A stretch of 64,000 nucleotides of DNA, from the NCBI RefSeq assembly GCF_900104245.1, contig NZ_FMXN01000002.1:275413-339412 (forward strand). Reading direction: 5' to 3'. Origin of the DNA: Pseudidiomarina indica. Lineage in GTDB: Bacteria > Pseudomonadota > Gammaproteobacteria > Enterobacterales > Alteromonadaceae. Under the pieces are notes generated by a model. The model saw only the letters and a list, made by a program, of their open reading frames with translations. It was not told where the DNA came from and did not search any database. Positions 31,534-39,828 of this stretch are shown piece after piece. Position numbers and translations under genes: made by a program. Position 1 is the first letter of the stretch; each line of letters starts with the position of its first letter.

Positions 31534-32673
31534 ATGAAAGTCTATCTGGTCGGTGGTGCCGTGCGTGATCAACTGCTGCATAAAGCAGTGCACGAACGTG
31601 ACTATGTGGTCGTTGGTGCCACTCCCGAGCAGATGTTAGCCCTTGGGTATCGCCAAGTTGGGAAAGACTTTCCGGTATTTCTCCACCCACAAACCAATGA
31701 AGAGTATGCGTTGGCTCGGACCGAGCGCAAGTCAGGTGCAGGCTATACCGGGTTTACTGTGTTTGCAGACCCAAGTGTCACACTGGAAGAAGATTTGTTT
31801 CGACGCGATTTAACCGTCAATGCCATTGCCCAAGATGAATCGGGCGAACTGATTGACCCTTATGGCGGGCTTCATGATCTTCAGGAGCGGTGGTTACGAC
31901 ATATTTCCCCCGCTTTTACTGAAGACCCTTTGCGGATTTTGCGCGTGGCTCGATTTGCTGCACGCTTTGCCGGTGATGGCTTTAAAGTAGCTCCCGAAAC
32001 CCTTGCGCTGATGCAACAGATAAGTCAAAACGGGGAACTGGCTCACCTTTCAGCAGAACGCGTTTGGCAAGAAACTGAAAAGGCCTTGGCCACGACCTCC
32101 CCCCAAGTCTACTGGAGTTTGCTCCATCAGGTTCAAGCCATGCAGCCGTGGTTTAGTGAACTCGAGCACAACATTGATGAACAAGGCTTGGAGCACATCG
32201 CTGAGGTCTGCGCTGAGGATCGTAGTCTCTATGCCTGGGCACTGAGTTGTTCCCGCATCACTGAAGAACAATTACACGCCTTGCACCAACGTTTGCGGGT
32301 GCCCAAACGCTATCAAGTGATCGCCCTAGATGCCCTGCAAGTGAGTTGGTCCCCCGCCCAGGTAATCGATGCCCAGTGGGTGTTTGACCTAATCAGCAAA
32401 CTCGATGGCTGGCGCCAGCCAGAGCGCGTTTCACAACTCTTAAAATTATGGCGACTACTCGGTATGACAAGGGTTCTAACCCAGCAGATTGAGGCGGCCT
32501 ATGATGCCGCTAAGGCGATTCAGGCTCGTGAGGTGATGCAGCGGGCGGCCCAAGCAGGCACCCCATTACAGGGTGCCGAAATCAATCAGGCCGTGCTGGC
32601 TGAGCGGCTGCAGTGCATTCAACAACACTGGTCCTTAGATAAACCAGATCAGCAGAACAATACCAAGCAATAA
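31534..32673 (+). CDS. cca: CCA-adding enzyme (class II) without HD domain
   Basis: Adds or repairs the 3' CCA of tRNAs; 379 residues against 412 in E. coli. Nucleotidyltransferase motifs are present: [16 protein letters not shown] (Glu21/Asp23 where E. coli has Asp/Asp), the [15 protein letters not shown] basic motif, [12 protein letters not shown] and [16 protein letters not shown]. The C-terminal HD phosphohydrolase is not recognisable: where E. coli has ALLCHDLGKG this protein has [10 protein letters not shown]. The start is the ATG at 31534, with AGGAG five bases upstream. Its 3' end overlaps the convergent uppP by 39 bases. Confidence 0.88.
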   Translation: MKVYLVGGAVRDQLLHKAVHERDYVVVGATPEQMLALGYRQVGKDFPVFLHPQTNEEYALARTERKSGAGYTGFTVFADPSVTLEEDLFRRDLTVNAIAQDESGELIDPYGGLHDLQERWLRHISPAFTEDPLRILRVARFAARFAGDGFKVAPETLALMQQISQNGELAHLSAERVWQETEKALATTSPQVYWSLLHQVQAMQPWFSELEHNIDEQGLEHIAEVCAEDRSLYAWALSCSRITEEQLHALHQRLRVPKRYQVIALDALQVSWSPAQVIDAQWVFDLISKLDGWRQPERVSQLLKLWRLLGMTRVLTQQIEAAYDAAKAIQAREVMQRAAQAGTPLQGAEINQAVLAERLQCIQQHWSLDKPDQQNNTKQ

Positions 32674-33429
32674 ACGATAAAGAACAAATGGCAACATGCC
32701 CATGCGGCTAATGATTTTTAAGAACGCATGGATACATAGATAGGCCGCAATAAACGAAGCAAGCACGCCAACTCCAACCGGAAGCCAGGCAATGGGTTCC
32801 ACCTGTTGAGTTGTTTTGAGCGACAAGTAGCCGCCGGCCATCAGAATAATCGGGATGGATAATAAAAAACTAAAGCGTGCTGCATCCGTTTTGGTCAACC
32901 CTAACATCATCCCTGCCGTCATGGTAATTCCTGAGCGTGAGGTTCCAGGAATCAGCGCCAATGCCTGCGCCACACCAATAATCAGGACCTGTCGTAAAGT
33001 TAACTTTTCAATGGTTTGTTGTTGCGTGGCACGGGCATCGGCGTACCACAATAACAAACCGAAAATAATGGTGGTGATTGCAATTACCAAGGCGGAACGA
33101 GCGTAATCCTCGATCAACCCACTGAGCAACAATCCAGCTAAAGCAGCAGGAAAGGTTCCCCAAATAATCAACCACGCCAAACGGCTATGGGCATTGTGTT
33201 GCCCTTTAAAACTGCCGAGCCAGCCCACTATCAACTGGCCAATTTCTTGTCGAAAATACAGCATCACCGCCAGCAATGTTCCCACATGAACCGCAACATC
33301 AAAAGCAAGCCCTTGATCGGTCCAACCCAGCAGTTGAGACGGTAAAATAAGATGCGCAGAGCTCGAAATGGGAAGAAATTCTGTCAATCCTTGAATTAAT
33401 GCGAGAATAATTGCTTCAAAAATACTCAC
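32635..33429 (-). CDS. uppP: Undecaprenyl-diphosphatase
   Basis: Multi-spanning membrane phosphatase (UppP/BacA) recycling the undecaprenyl carrier for peptidoglycan and other glycans; 264 residues. Motif 1 is the [16 protein letters not shown] segment with the catalytic Glu, and motif 2 is [18 protein letters not shown]. About seven or eight hydrophobic helices are visible. The end reads LLIWFI and overlaps the cca gene, with a weak CTGGT/ACCAG repeat around the stop. Confidence 0.95.
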   Translation of the reverse strand: MSIFEAIILALIQGLTEFLPISSSAHLILPSQLLGWTDQGLAFDVAVHVGTLLAVMLYFRQEIGQLIVGWLGSFKGQHNAHSRLAWLIIWGTFPAALAGLLLSGLIEDYARSALVIAITTIIFGLLLWYADARATQQQTIEKLTLRQVLIIGVAQALALIPGTSRSGITMTAGMMLGLTKTDAARFSFLLSIPIILMAGGYLSLKTTQQVEPIAWLPVGVGVLASFIAAYLCIHAFLKIISRMGMLPFVLYRLLLGIVLLIWFI

Positions 33430-33443
33430 AAATTGGTTTCCTT

Positions 33444-33974
33444 CTAAACGTTCGATGGGAAGACTAAATAAGGTAACGACTCAAATTCTAAGGCAATCGG
33501 AGCTAACTGTTGCTGTCCGGTATAGCTCTGCCATAGTTCTGCAAAGGTTTTCTTCAATACCGGATGACATTGCTCCGCACTTAATTCAGCCAAAGGCCAT
33601 AACACAAATGCATTGGTCAAAATCTCAGCGCGCGGTAACTGAATTGGCGTTGAACACACCTCATCATCATACAGCAAGATATCAATATCGAGGGTTCGTG
33701 GGCTAAAGCGAGGTGCCCGACTGTCATGTCCGTGCTGCCGCTCAATGGCTTTGCAACGAGCCAACACGTCCAAGAGCGGAACAGTTGTTTCAACCCAGGC
33801 AACAAGATTATAAAAGGAGTGGCCGACAAAGCCGACCGCTTCACTTTCAAAAACACGAGAAATATGGAGTGGGGTCTGTGGGCCTGCAAACGCGTCGTGT
33901 AAAGCTTTCACCCCGGCACGAACATTGTGCGCACGATCACGATTACTACCAATCCCAAACCAAACTTTGCTCAC
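33444..33974 (-). CDS. folK: 2-amino-4-hydroxy-6-hydroxymethyldihydropteridine pyrophosphokinase
   Basis: HPPK of folate synthesis, transferring pyrophosphate from ATP to the pterin; 176 residues. Motifs: GIGSNRDRAHNVRAG at the start, FYNLVAWVET, and the signature RFSPRTLDIDILLYDDE with the Mg-binding Asp pair. It overlaps folB by ATGA and directly precedes uppP on the same strand, forming a folB-folK-uppP run. Confidence 0.95.
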   Translation of the reverse strand: MSKVWFGIGSNRDRAHNVRAGVKALHDAFAGPQTPLHISRVFESEAVGFVGHSFYNLVAWVETTVPLLDVLARCKAIERQHGHDSRAPRFSPRTLDIDILLYDDEVCSTPIQLPRAEILTNAFVLWPLAELSAEQCHPVLKKTFAELWQSYTGQQQLAPIALEFESLPYLVFPSNV

Positions 33975-34324
33975 ACCGCCGTCCTTACAATTTCGACAGC
34001 AGCTTGGCGTGCTGCGGTAATGGCTTGGGGTTTGGCCACTTTCACCCGAATTTGCTGGACGGCAAATTGTTGAATCGCTAGCTGAGCGACCTCTTCGGCA
34101 ATGGTTTCAATCAGTGCGCGCGGTGTTGCTTGAATCAACGCAATCACGGCTTGACTCAACGCATCATAATCAAGCGCATACTCTAATTGATCGGAGGCTG
34201 CGGCGGGCCGGTTGTCCCATGCCATTTCAAGATCAAGAATTAACGGCTGCGTTCCTTGCTGCTCCCAGTCGTAAACCCCGATCACCGCATCGACCGTCAA
34301 ACCTTCAATGAAAACTTTATCCAT
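33971..34324 (-). CDS. folB: Dihydroneopterin aldolase
   Basis: Folate-pathway aldolase giving hydroxymethyldihydropterin, the FolK substrate; 117 residues. Family features are MDKVFIEGLTVDAVIGVYDWE at the start, LDYDALSQAV and a conserved Glu-containing ETIAEEVAQ helix. Stop and start of folB and folK overlap as ATGA, so consecutive pathway enzymes are coupled. In E. coli and here it is divergent from plsY (ygiH). Confidence 0.94.
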   Translation of the reverse strand: MDKVFIEGLTVDAVIGVYDWEQQGTQPLILDLEMAWDNRPAAASDQLEYALDYDALSQAVIALIQATPRALIETIAEEVAQLAIQQFAVQQIRVKVAKPQAITAARQAAVEIVRTAV

Positions 34325-34374
34325 TCGTGGTCCGTATTAATAGAAATTCTAGGCCAAAGCACTTATGCTATGGG

Positions 34375-34439
34375 TTTGCATAGTAACGGAAAGCGAACCA
34401 GATGCAAATGTAAAACACGCAGTTTTACCCAATTTGCAT
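34375..34439. promoter_or_regulatory. Structured leader upstream of plsY with alternating TTTGCAT motifs
   Basis: ATGCAAAT-GTAAAAC (34402-34416) pairs with GTTTTAC (34422-34428) and, after a CCA bulge, ATTTGCAT (34432-34439): a 15-bp stem with a five-base loop. A further TTTGCAT at 34375-34381 can pair with the same ATGCAAA (34402-34408), and also sits in its own small hairpin CTATG...CATAG (34368-34383). The pairings exclude each other. The last copy ends 36 bases before the plsY ATG. It may be an RNA switch or a set of operators. Confidence 0.5.
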
Positions 34440-34475
34440 GAGCCTATTTTATCTGCCATTGAGTAACCAACACCC

Positions 34476-35087
34476 ATGGGCGCATTGATATTATTAGCAA
34501 TCATTTCAGCGTATTTATTTGGCTCTATCAGCAGCGCCGTTTTGATCTGTCGGCTTTTTAAATTACCCGACCCTCGTACCACCGGTTCCAATAACCCCGG
34601 CGCCACCAACGTCTATCGAATAGGCGGTGCTGTGCCGGCGATTCTAACCTTATGGTGTGATGTGCTGAAAGGTATGATTCCCGTCTGGGGCAGTTACTTT
34701 CTTGGCATTGAGCCATTTTTCTTAGGGCTCATTGCGGTGGCGGCCTGTTTAGGTCACATTTTCCCACTATATTTTCATTTCCGGGGTGGCAAAGCAGTGG
34801 CAACAGCGCTGGGGGCGATGTTTCCGGTTGCTTGGGAAATGGCATTGTTACTGATTGCCACTTGGCTGGTGGTGTTTCGTATCAGCCGAGTATCGTCGAT
34901 GGCAGCACTCATTACCGTTAGTTTAGCGCCGTTTTATGCATTTTGGATCAAGCCGCAATACACCGTATCGGTTATCATGATCTCGGTGCTGATTATTTGG
35001 CGCCATCAAGCGAATATTGCCCGACTCCGCACCGGGCAAGAACAACGAACCCGCTTTCAGCGGCGGTCTAACCCTCCTGAGGATTAG
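34476..35087 (+). CDS. plsY: Glycerol-3-phosphate acyltransferase PlsY
   Basis: Membrane acyltransferase using acyl-phosphate to make lysophosphatidate, the first step of phospholipid synthesis; 203 residues. Conserved cytoplasmic motifs are [28 protein letters not shown] and [12 protein letters not shown], spread between five hydrophobic segments. It is divergent from folB with the structured leader in between, and its last 20 bases overlap the end of tsaD, with the two TAG codons forming the ends of a near-palindrome. Confidence 0.95.
   Translation: MGALILLAIISAYLFGSISSAVLICRLFKLPDPRTTGSNNPGATNVYRIGGAVPAILTLWCDVLKGMIPVWGSYFLGIEPFFLGLIAVAACLGHIFPLYFHFRGGKAVATALGAMFPVAWEMALLLIATWLVVFRISRVSSMAALITVSLAPFYAFWIKPQYTVSVIMISVLIIWRHQANIARLRTGQEQRTRFQRRSNPPED
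35068..35087. repeat. Near-palindrome spanning the overlapped plsY and tsaD stop codons
   Basis: The 20 bases CTAACCCTCCTGAGGATTAG begin with the tsaD stop (TAG on minus) and end with the plsY TAG, with one mismatch between the two halves. The 20-base overlap of the two genes is exactly this element. Confidence 0.5.
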
Positions 35088-36099
35088 CCGGTGGTTGCAA
35101 TTGATTCAACGGCCAGCGCGGAAAGGTTTTAATGGCAATATCAGTCGATTCCCCTGCCGCCAAACGCTGGGCGCCTGCGTAGGCAATCATTGCGCCATTA
35201 TCCGTACAAAACTCCGGCCGTGGGAAAAACACTTCCCCACCAATATGCTGCATCAACCGCTGTAACTCTTCTCTGAGATGTTGGTTGGCACTCACTCCGC
35301 CGGCCACCACCAACCGCTTCAAACCGGTTTGCTGTAGCGCCCGACGGCATTTAATCAAGAGTGTATCGACCACCGCATCTTGAAACGCACGAGCGACGTT
35401 TGCTAACTGTTGAGGTGAACCATCAGTGGCCGCCAGCGTATTGGCAGCAAAGGTTTTTAATCCACTAAACGAAAAGTCGAGGCCCGGCCGATCAGTCATC
35501 GGCCGCGGGAATTTATAGTGGCCCGGTTCACCTGATTCGGCCATCCGCGCCAATCGTGGTCCACCAGGATAATCCAAGCCCATCAGCTTGGCGGTTTTAT
35601 CAAAGGCCTCACCAGCGGCGTCATCAACGGATTCCCCCAGCAATTGATACTGCCCGATACCATCCACTTGCACGAGTTGCGTGTGTCCGCCTGACACTAG
35701 GAGTGCCACAAACGGAAATGCCGGTGGATTCTCTTCCAGCATGGGCGCCAGCAAATGACCTTCCATATGATGCACAGCAACGGCGGGGACTCCCCACCCA
35801 AATGCGAGGCTACGCCCGATGCAAGCGCCCACTAATAAGGCTCCAATCAAACCAGGCCCTGCGGTGTAGGCCACCCCATCAATCTCCTGCGCAGTCAATT
35901 GTGCTTCTTGCAAGGCTTGTTCGATTAACGGAAGGGTTTTACGCACGTGGTCACGTGAGGCAAGCTCGGGCACCACCCCACCGTAATCTGCATGTAATTT
36001 TACTTGCGAATAAAGCTGATGAGCCAACAACCCACGTTGGGTGTCGTAAATAGCAATGCCAGTTTCATCACAAGAAGTTTCAATGCCTAATACACGCAT
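35068..36099 (-). CDS. tsaD: tRNA N6-adenosine threonylcarbamoyltransferase TsaD
   Basis: Transfers the threonylcarbamoyl group to A37 of ANN-decoding tRNAs (t6A), with TsaB and TsaE; 343 residues, ASKHA fold. Motifs: [15 protein letters not shown] at the start, the metal-binding His pair in [21 protein letters not shown], and [12 protein letters not shown]. The start is the ATG at 36099 with GAGG six bases upstream; the open frame to a TTG at 36111 is not needed. In E. coli it neighbours rpsU; here it follows pilT. Confidence 0.96.
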   Translation of the reverse strand: MRVLGIETSCDETGIAIYDTQRGLLAHQLYSQVKLHADYGGVVPELASRDHVRKTLPLIEQALQEAQLTAQEIDGVAYTAGPGLIGALLVGACIGRSLAFGWGVPAVAVHHMEGHLLAPMLEENPPAFPFVALLVSGGHTQLVQVDGIGQYQLLGESVDDAAGEAFDKTAKLMGLDYPGGPRLARMAESGEPGHYKFPRPMTDRPGLDFSFSGLKTFAANTLAATDGSPQQLANVARAFQDAVVDTLLIKCRRALQQTGLKRLVVAGGVSANQHLREELQRLMQHIGGEVFFPRPEFCTDNGAMIAYAGAQRLAAGESTDIAIKTFPRWPLNQLQPPANPQEG

Positions 36100-36166
36100 G
36101 CGCCGCCTCAAATTTCGGTGGAATTAAACGGCGCACAGTGTACCTGAGATCCCCGTAAAAGTCAGG

Positions 36167-36191
36167 ATTCCGTGGCAATTAAACCACGAAT
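36167..36191. repeat. Hairpin enclosing the pilT stop codon
   Basis: ATTC-C-GTGG (36167-36175) pairs with CCACGAAT (36184-36191) with one bulged base; the loop holds the pilT TAA (36181..36179). On the minus strand a TTTT run follows 8 bases later, so weak terminator activity is possible. Confidence 0.45.
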
Positions 36192-37219
36192 GAATCCTTG
36201 TCTGCTGCTTTGAGCATGGCTTCACCGGGAGCAACAATTCCGGCTTGCACTAAGGCCGCCAAGCTTTGATCTAAGGTTTGCATCCCATGGATAGCGCCCG
36301 TTTGAATGGTGGAATACATCTGCGCCACTTTGTCCTCTCGAATCAGGTTCCGAATGGCCGGCGTTGCCACCATGATTTCATGAGCTGCGACTCGCCCACC
36401 GCCAATTTTTTTCAGCAATACCTGTGAAATCACTGCACGCAAGGATTCTGATAGCATGGAGCGAATCATTGATTTTTCATCGCCCGGAAACACATCAATG
36501 ATTCGGTCAATGGTTTTTGGTGCTGAAGTGGTGTGCAAAGTTCCGAATACCAAGTGCCCTGTTTCTGCCGCTGTCATAGCCAAGCGTATGGTTTCTAAAT
36601 CACGCATTTCGCCAACCAGAATCACATCAGGGTCTTCCCGCAATGCCGAACGCAATGCATTTTTAAAACTATGCGTATCACGATGAACTTCACGTTGGTT
36701 CACTAAACTCAGCTTATTTTCATGCACAAACTCAATCGGGTCTTCGATGGTTAAAATATGTTGATGCTTGGTTTCATTCAAATAATCCACCATGGCTGCC
36801 AAGGTGGTGGATTTCCCTGACCCTGTTGGCCCCGTTACAATCACAAGGCCCCGAGGGCTATCCGCAATGGTTTGAAATATTTCTGGAGCCGCCAACTGCG
36901 CAAGCGTCAAAACCTCACTTGGAATGGTACGGAACGCCGCACTCGCACCGCGTTTTTGATTAAACGCGTTAACCCGAAACCGAGCGAGCCCGGGAACTTC
37001 ATAGGAAAAGTCACATTCCAGGTTTTCCTCATATTCCTTGCGTTGCTTTTCATTCATAATACTGTGCAGCATGTGTTGCACCTGCTCATGGCTCAGTGCC
37101 GGCTTATTCATTTTATGAATGTCACCATCAATTCGTATCATAGGTGGTGATTCTGCTGATAAATGCAAGTCAGATGACTTAGAATGCACTGCATGACTGA
37201 GTAATTCAGTAATATCCAT
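36179..37219 (-). CDS. pilT: Twitching motility ATPase PilT
   Basis: Hexameric ATPase that retracts type IV pili; 346 residues (P. aeruginosa 344). Motifs: MDITELLSHAVHSKSSDLHL, Walker A GPTGSGKSTT, Asp box ILTIEDPIEFVH, Walker B DPDVILVGEMRD, His box GHLVFGTLHTTSA, and the C-terminal AIRNLIRE segment. I start it at 37219, matching the family; the open frame extends to a GTG at 37261. It is divergent from yggS across 44 bases, so its promoter must overlap yggS. No pilU is present here. Confidence 0.96.
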   Translation of the reverse strand: MDITELLSHAVHSKSSDLHLSAESPPMIRIDGDIHKMNKPALSHEQVQHMLHSIMNEKQRKEYEENLECDFSYEVPGLARFRVNAFNQKRGASAAFRTIPSEVLTLAQLAAPEIFQTIADSPRGLVIVTGPTGSGKSTTLAAMVDYLNETKHQHILTIEDPIEFVHENKLSLVNQREVHRDTHSFKNALRSALREDPDVILVGEMRDLETIRLAMTAAETGHLVFGTLHTTSAPKTIDRIIDVFPGDEKSMIRSMLSESLRAVISQVLLKKIGGGRVAAHEIMVATPAIRNLIREDKVAQMYSTIQTGAIHGMQTLDQSLAALVQAGIVAPGEAMLKAADKDSFVV

Positions 37220-37263
37220 AACGCTATCCGCACCCTTACTGTTGAGGAGGTTTTCTTTCACTG

Positions 37264-37977
37264 ATGACTAGCATAGCTGAACGTTTGACAGAAGTCCGCA
37301 TGCAAATTGTTGAGCAATGTCAACAACATAAGCGACTCCCAGATTCCGTACAACTGATCGCCGTCAGCAAGAGTAAGCCTATTTCGGCCATTGTTGAAGC
37401 ATTCAATCACGGCCAACGGCAATTTGGCGAGAATTATGTGCAAGAAGCGGTTGCGAAAGTTCAGCAACTGCAGGAGCTGCCCATTGAATGGCACTTTCTA
37501 GGACCGATTCAATCAAATAAAACACGAGATATTGCCAACCACTTTCACTGGGTTCATAGCGTTGATCGCCTTAAAATCGCCCAGCGTCTTTCGGCCCAGC
37601 GGAGCGACTCACAAGCGGCGCTAAACCTACTGATTCAGGTCAACATTGATGATGATGCAGCGAAAGCAGGAATTGCTCCAGCGCAACTCCTAGACTTTGC
37701 CGCACAGATTGCCGCGTTACCGCGGGTTCAACTACGGGGGCTGATGACCATCCCTGCTGTAACAACGGACCCAAGCCAGACTGCAACAAGCTTTGCAGCC
37801 ATGAACCGCTTGTTTTTACAGTTAAAATCCCAATATCCTCAGGTGGATACATTATCCATAGGAATGTCTGCCGACTGGCCGATCGCCATTGCACAAGGTG
37901 CAACCATGATTCGTATCGGCTCCGCATTGTTCGGCGCCCGTGAACATTCCCCTCAATCAACAGGAGATTCTCAATGA
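37264..37977 (+). CDS. yggS: Pyridoxal phosphate homeostasis protein YggS
   Basis: PLP-binding alanine-racemase-like barrel (PLPBP/PipY family), 237 residues, keeping B6 vitamers balanced. Motifs: LIAVSKSKPISAI with the PLP Lys, FGENYVQEA, WHFLGPIQSNKTRDI, LRGLMTIPA, SIGMSADWPIAIAQGATMIRIGSALFG. An AGGAGG lies 13 bases before the ATG, unusually far; a CTG at 37261 would be nearer. It overlaps proC by ATGA, the usual yggS-proC pairing. Confidence 0.95.
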   Translation: MTSIAERLTEVRMQIVEQCQQHKRLPDSVQLIAVSKSKPISAIVEAFNHGQRQFGENYVQEAVAKVQQLQELPIEWHFLGPIQSNKTRDIANHFHWVHSVDRLKIAQRLSAQRSDSQAALNLLIQVNIDDDAAKAGIAPAQLLDFAAQIAALPRVQLRGLMTIPAVTTDPSQTATSFAAMNRLFLQLKSQYPQVDTLSIGMSADWPIAIAQGATMIRIGSALFGAREHSPQSTGDSQ

Positions 37978-38801
37978 CTCAGGCACCGCGCAAGATCGCA
38001 TTCATTGGTGCAGGTAATATGACCCAAAGCATCGTTGGCGGCATGGTCAGCAACGGCTACCCCGGCCACGCCATTCATGTGAGTAACCCCTCCGCCGCTA
38101 AGTTAGAACAACTCCAAGCACGGTGGCAGGTACAAACCAGCCACGATAACGCTGAGGTAGCGAATGTGGCGGAGGTCATTGTGTTGGCGGTTAAACCACA
38201 ACTGATGGCAGAGGTTTGCCAAGACTTACAAGCGCGCGTCCCTCACTTACAGGATAAAACCATTGTGACCATCGCTGCCGGAATTCGTCTCGAAAAATAC
38301 GCGGACTATTTGGGGGACAGCGCTCGAGTTGTCCGTGTCATGCCCAATACCCCTTCTTTAGTAGGACAGGGCATGTCAGGGCTGCTTGCGAATGCCCATG
38401 TTTCATCTGCGGACCGAGATTTTATCACCAGCATCTTTCAGCAAGTTGGTGATACCATGTGGCTAACAGATGAAGACCAACTTGATATTTTTACTGCCAT
38501 TGCCGGTAGCGGACCTGCTTATTTCTTTGAGTTTATGGCAGGATTACAGCAAGCTGCAGTGACATTAGGTTTTGATGCGGCCGAAGCGCGTCGCATGGTC
38601 GAACAAACGGCTCTGGGGGCCGCAACGATGGCCATTGATAGTGAACTCGAATTGTCTGAATTACGCCAACAAGTGACCAGCAAAGGCGGCTCCACGGCAA
38701 AAGCAATCGAAGTTTATCAACAGTCTCAACTTGAACAAATATCTGCAGAAGCAGTCTTAGCAGCAGTGCGCCGTAACCAAGAAATGGCTAAACTGTTTTA
38801 A
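37974..38801 (+). CDS. proC: Pyrroline-5-carboxylate reductase
   Basis: Last enzyme of proline synthesis, reducing P5C with NAD(P)H; 275 residues. Motifs: KIAFIGAGNMTQSIVGG Rossmann start, VVRVMPNTPSLVGQGMSGL, AIAGSGPAYFFEFM and the C-terminal TSKGGSTAKAIEVY signature. CAGGAG lies upstream of its ATG inside yggS, and the ATGA overlap suggests coupling. The proline-degrading putA is elsewhere in the window at 24216. Confidence 0.97.
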   Translation: MTQAPRKIAFIGAGNMTQSIVGGMVSNGYPGHAIHVSNPSAAKLEQLQARWQVQTSHDNAEVANVAEVIVLAVKPQLMAEVCQDLQARVPHLQDKTIVTIAAGIRLEKYADYLGDSARVVRVMPNTPSLVGQGMSGLLANAHVSSADRDFITSIFQQVGDTMWLTDEDQLDIFTAIAGSGPAYFFEFMAGLQQAAVTLGFDAAEARRMVEQTALGAATMAIDSELELSELRQQVTSKGGSTAKAIEVYQQSQLEQISAEAVLAAVRRNQEMAKLF

Positions 38802-38826
38802 GTGAAAAACCTATAAGAGAGCCACT

Positions 38827-39372
38827 ATGAACGCGATTCACTTTTTAATTGACGTAGTCTTTGACTTGTTTCTTATCGTCGTCATTCTGCGTCTATGGAT
38901 GCAAGCGGCACGCGTCGATTACTACAATCCAATGAGTCAATTTGTTGTTAAAGTTACCAACCCGTTGGTGGTACCGTTGCGAACTATTTTGCCCAGCAAA
39001 GGCAAATGGGATTTAGCCTGTCTCGCCCTCACGTTTCTCGTGGCAATAGCCAAAATATTGCTGCTGACGAAAGGACTCCTGGGGCTGGTTCCACCGGTTT
39101 CCGACCTTCTACTTATGTCGGTGGCACTGGTGATTTCACAGTTTTTATCGGTACTCTTCTGGCTCGTCCTGATCATGGCGCTAATGAGCTGGTTTACGCA
39201 AGGCTACCACCCCATCATGGCGATGTTGCAACAACTCACCCAGCCATTCTTAGCCCCCATTCGTCGCATTATCCCACCGATTGGAGGGCTCGATTTGTCC
39301 GTGCTCGTATTGGTGATTGCTATCCAGTTTGTCCGAATTTTATTGGGGAACCTGTTAGGAATAGGAATTTAA
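38827..39372 (+). CDS. yggT: YggT family membrane protein
   Basis: An integral membrane protein of 181 residues with two tandem YggT repeats, each ending in a proline-rich amphipathic turn: NPLVVPLRTILPSKGKWDLA and QPFLAPIRRIIPPIGGLDLS. Its role is not established; it is regularly found after proC, and E. coli YggT has been linked to osmotic protection. It sits in the yggS-proC-yggT-DUF4426 run. Confidence 0.92.
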   Translation: MNAIHFLIDVVFDLFLIVVILRLWMQAARVDYYNPMSQFVVKVTNPLVVPLRTILPSKGKWDLACLALTFLVAIAKILLLTKGLLGLVPPVSDLLLMSVALVISQFLSVLFWLVLIMALMSWFTQGYHPIMAMLQQLTQPFLAPIRRIIPPIGGLDLSVLVLVIAIQFVRILLGNLLGIGI

Positions 39373-39374
39373 TC

Positions 39375-39818
39375 ATGAAGAAGTTACTCCCACTCCGTTG
39401 GATTTCAGCACTGGTGTTGCTCATGACATTCAGTGGCCCAGCAGCGGCGGAACAAAGCCGCCAACTGGGGCCATGGGAAGTCCATTACAACGCCTTTAAC
39501 TCAACCCTACTGCGCCCTGAAATGGCACAGCAATATAGCCTTCAGCGCAGTGAAACCTTAGCAACGTTGAATCTTGCGGTACTTGATACCACCAAGCCCG
39601 GTAAGCCAGCGCAGCAAGTGACGGTGACCGGGTATGTCATGAACCCGTTAAGTCAGCAGCAACAGCTGACCTTCCAAGAGGTTCGGGAAGGGGATGCTAT
39701 TTACTATTTAACGCAAACACGTTTTTCTCATCGAGAAACTTTGCGCTTTTTCATTACCATTAAACAAGGCGCGCAATCCCATGAATTACGCTTCCATCAA
39801 GAGTTTTGGGCCAACTAA
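39375..39818 (+). CDS. DUF4426 domain exported protein
   Basis: A 147-residue protein of the DUF4426 family. A signal peptide (about residues 1-25, MKKLLPLRWISALVLLMTFS) is followed by a small beta-rich domain containing EVHYNAFNSTLLRPEMAQQY and FFITIKQGAQSHELRFHQEF. The mature protein is likely periplasmic; no function is known. It starts two bases after the yggT stop; a longer open frame reaching back to 39006 runs inside yggT and is not used. Its stop codon abuts that of the convergent antiporter gene. Confidence 0.85.
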   Translation: MKKLLPLRWISALVLLMTFSGPAAAEQSRQLGPWEVHYNAFNSTLLRPEMAQQYSLQRSETLATLNLAVLDTTKPGKPAQQVTVTGYVMNPLSQQQQLTFQEVREGDAIYYLTQTRFSHRETLRFFITIKQGAQSHELRFHQEFWAN

Positions 39819-39828
39819 TTAGTTGGCC
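39809..39828. terminator. Perfect 20-bp palindrome containing both convergent stop codons
   Basis: GGCCAACTAATTAGTTGGCC (39809-39828) folds as an 8-bp stem with AATT loop on either strand and is followed by TTTT on the plus strand. The two TAA codons, one per strand, sit at its centre with no base between them, and both proteins end in Ala-Asn because each reads GCC AAC TAA. It probably works as a bidirectional terminator. Confidence 0.6.

Noticed and set aside
39006..39374. Long reading frame fused ahead of the DUF4426 protein
   Set aside because: It lies fully within yggT in another frame, while a signal peptide begins precisely at 39375.
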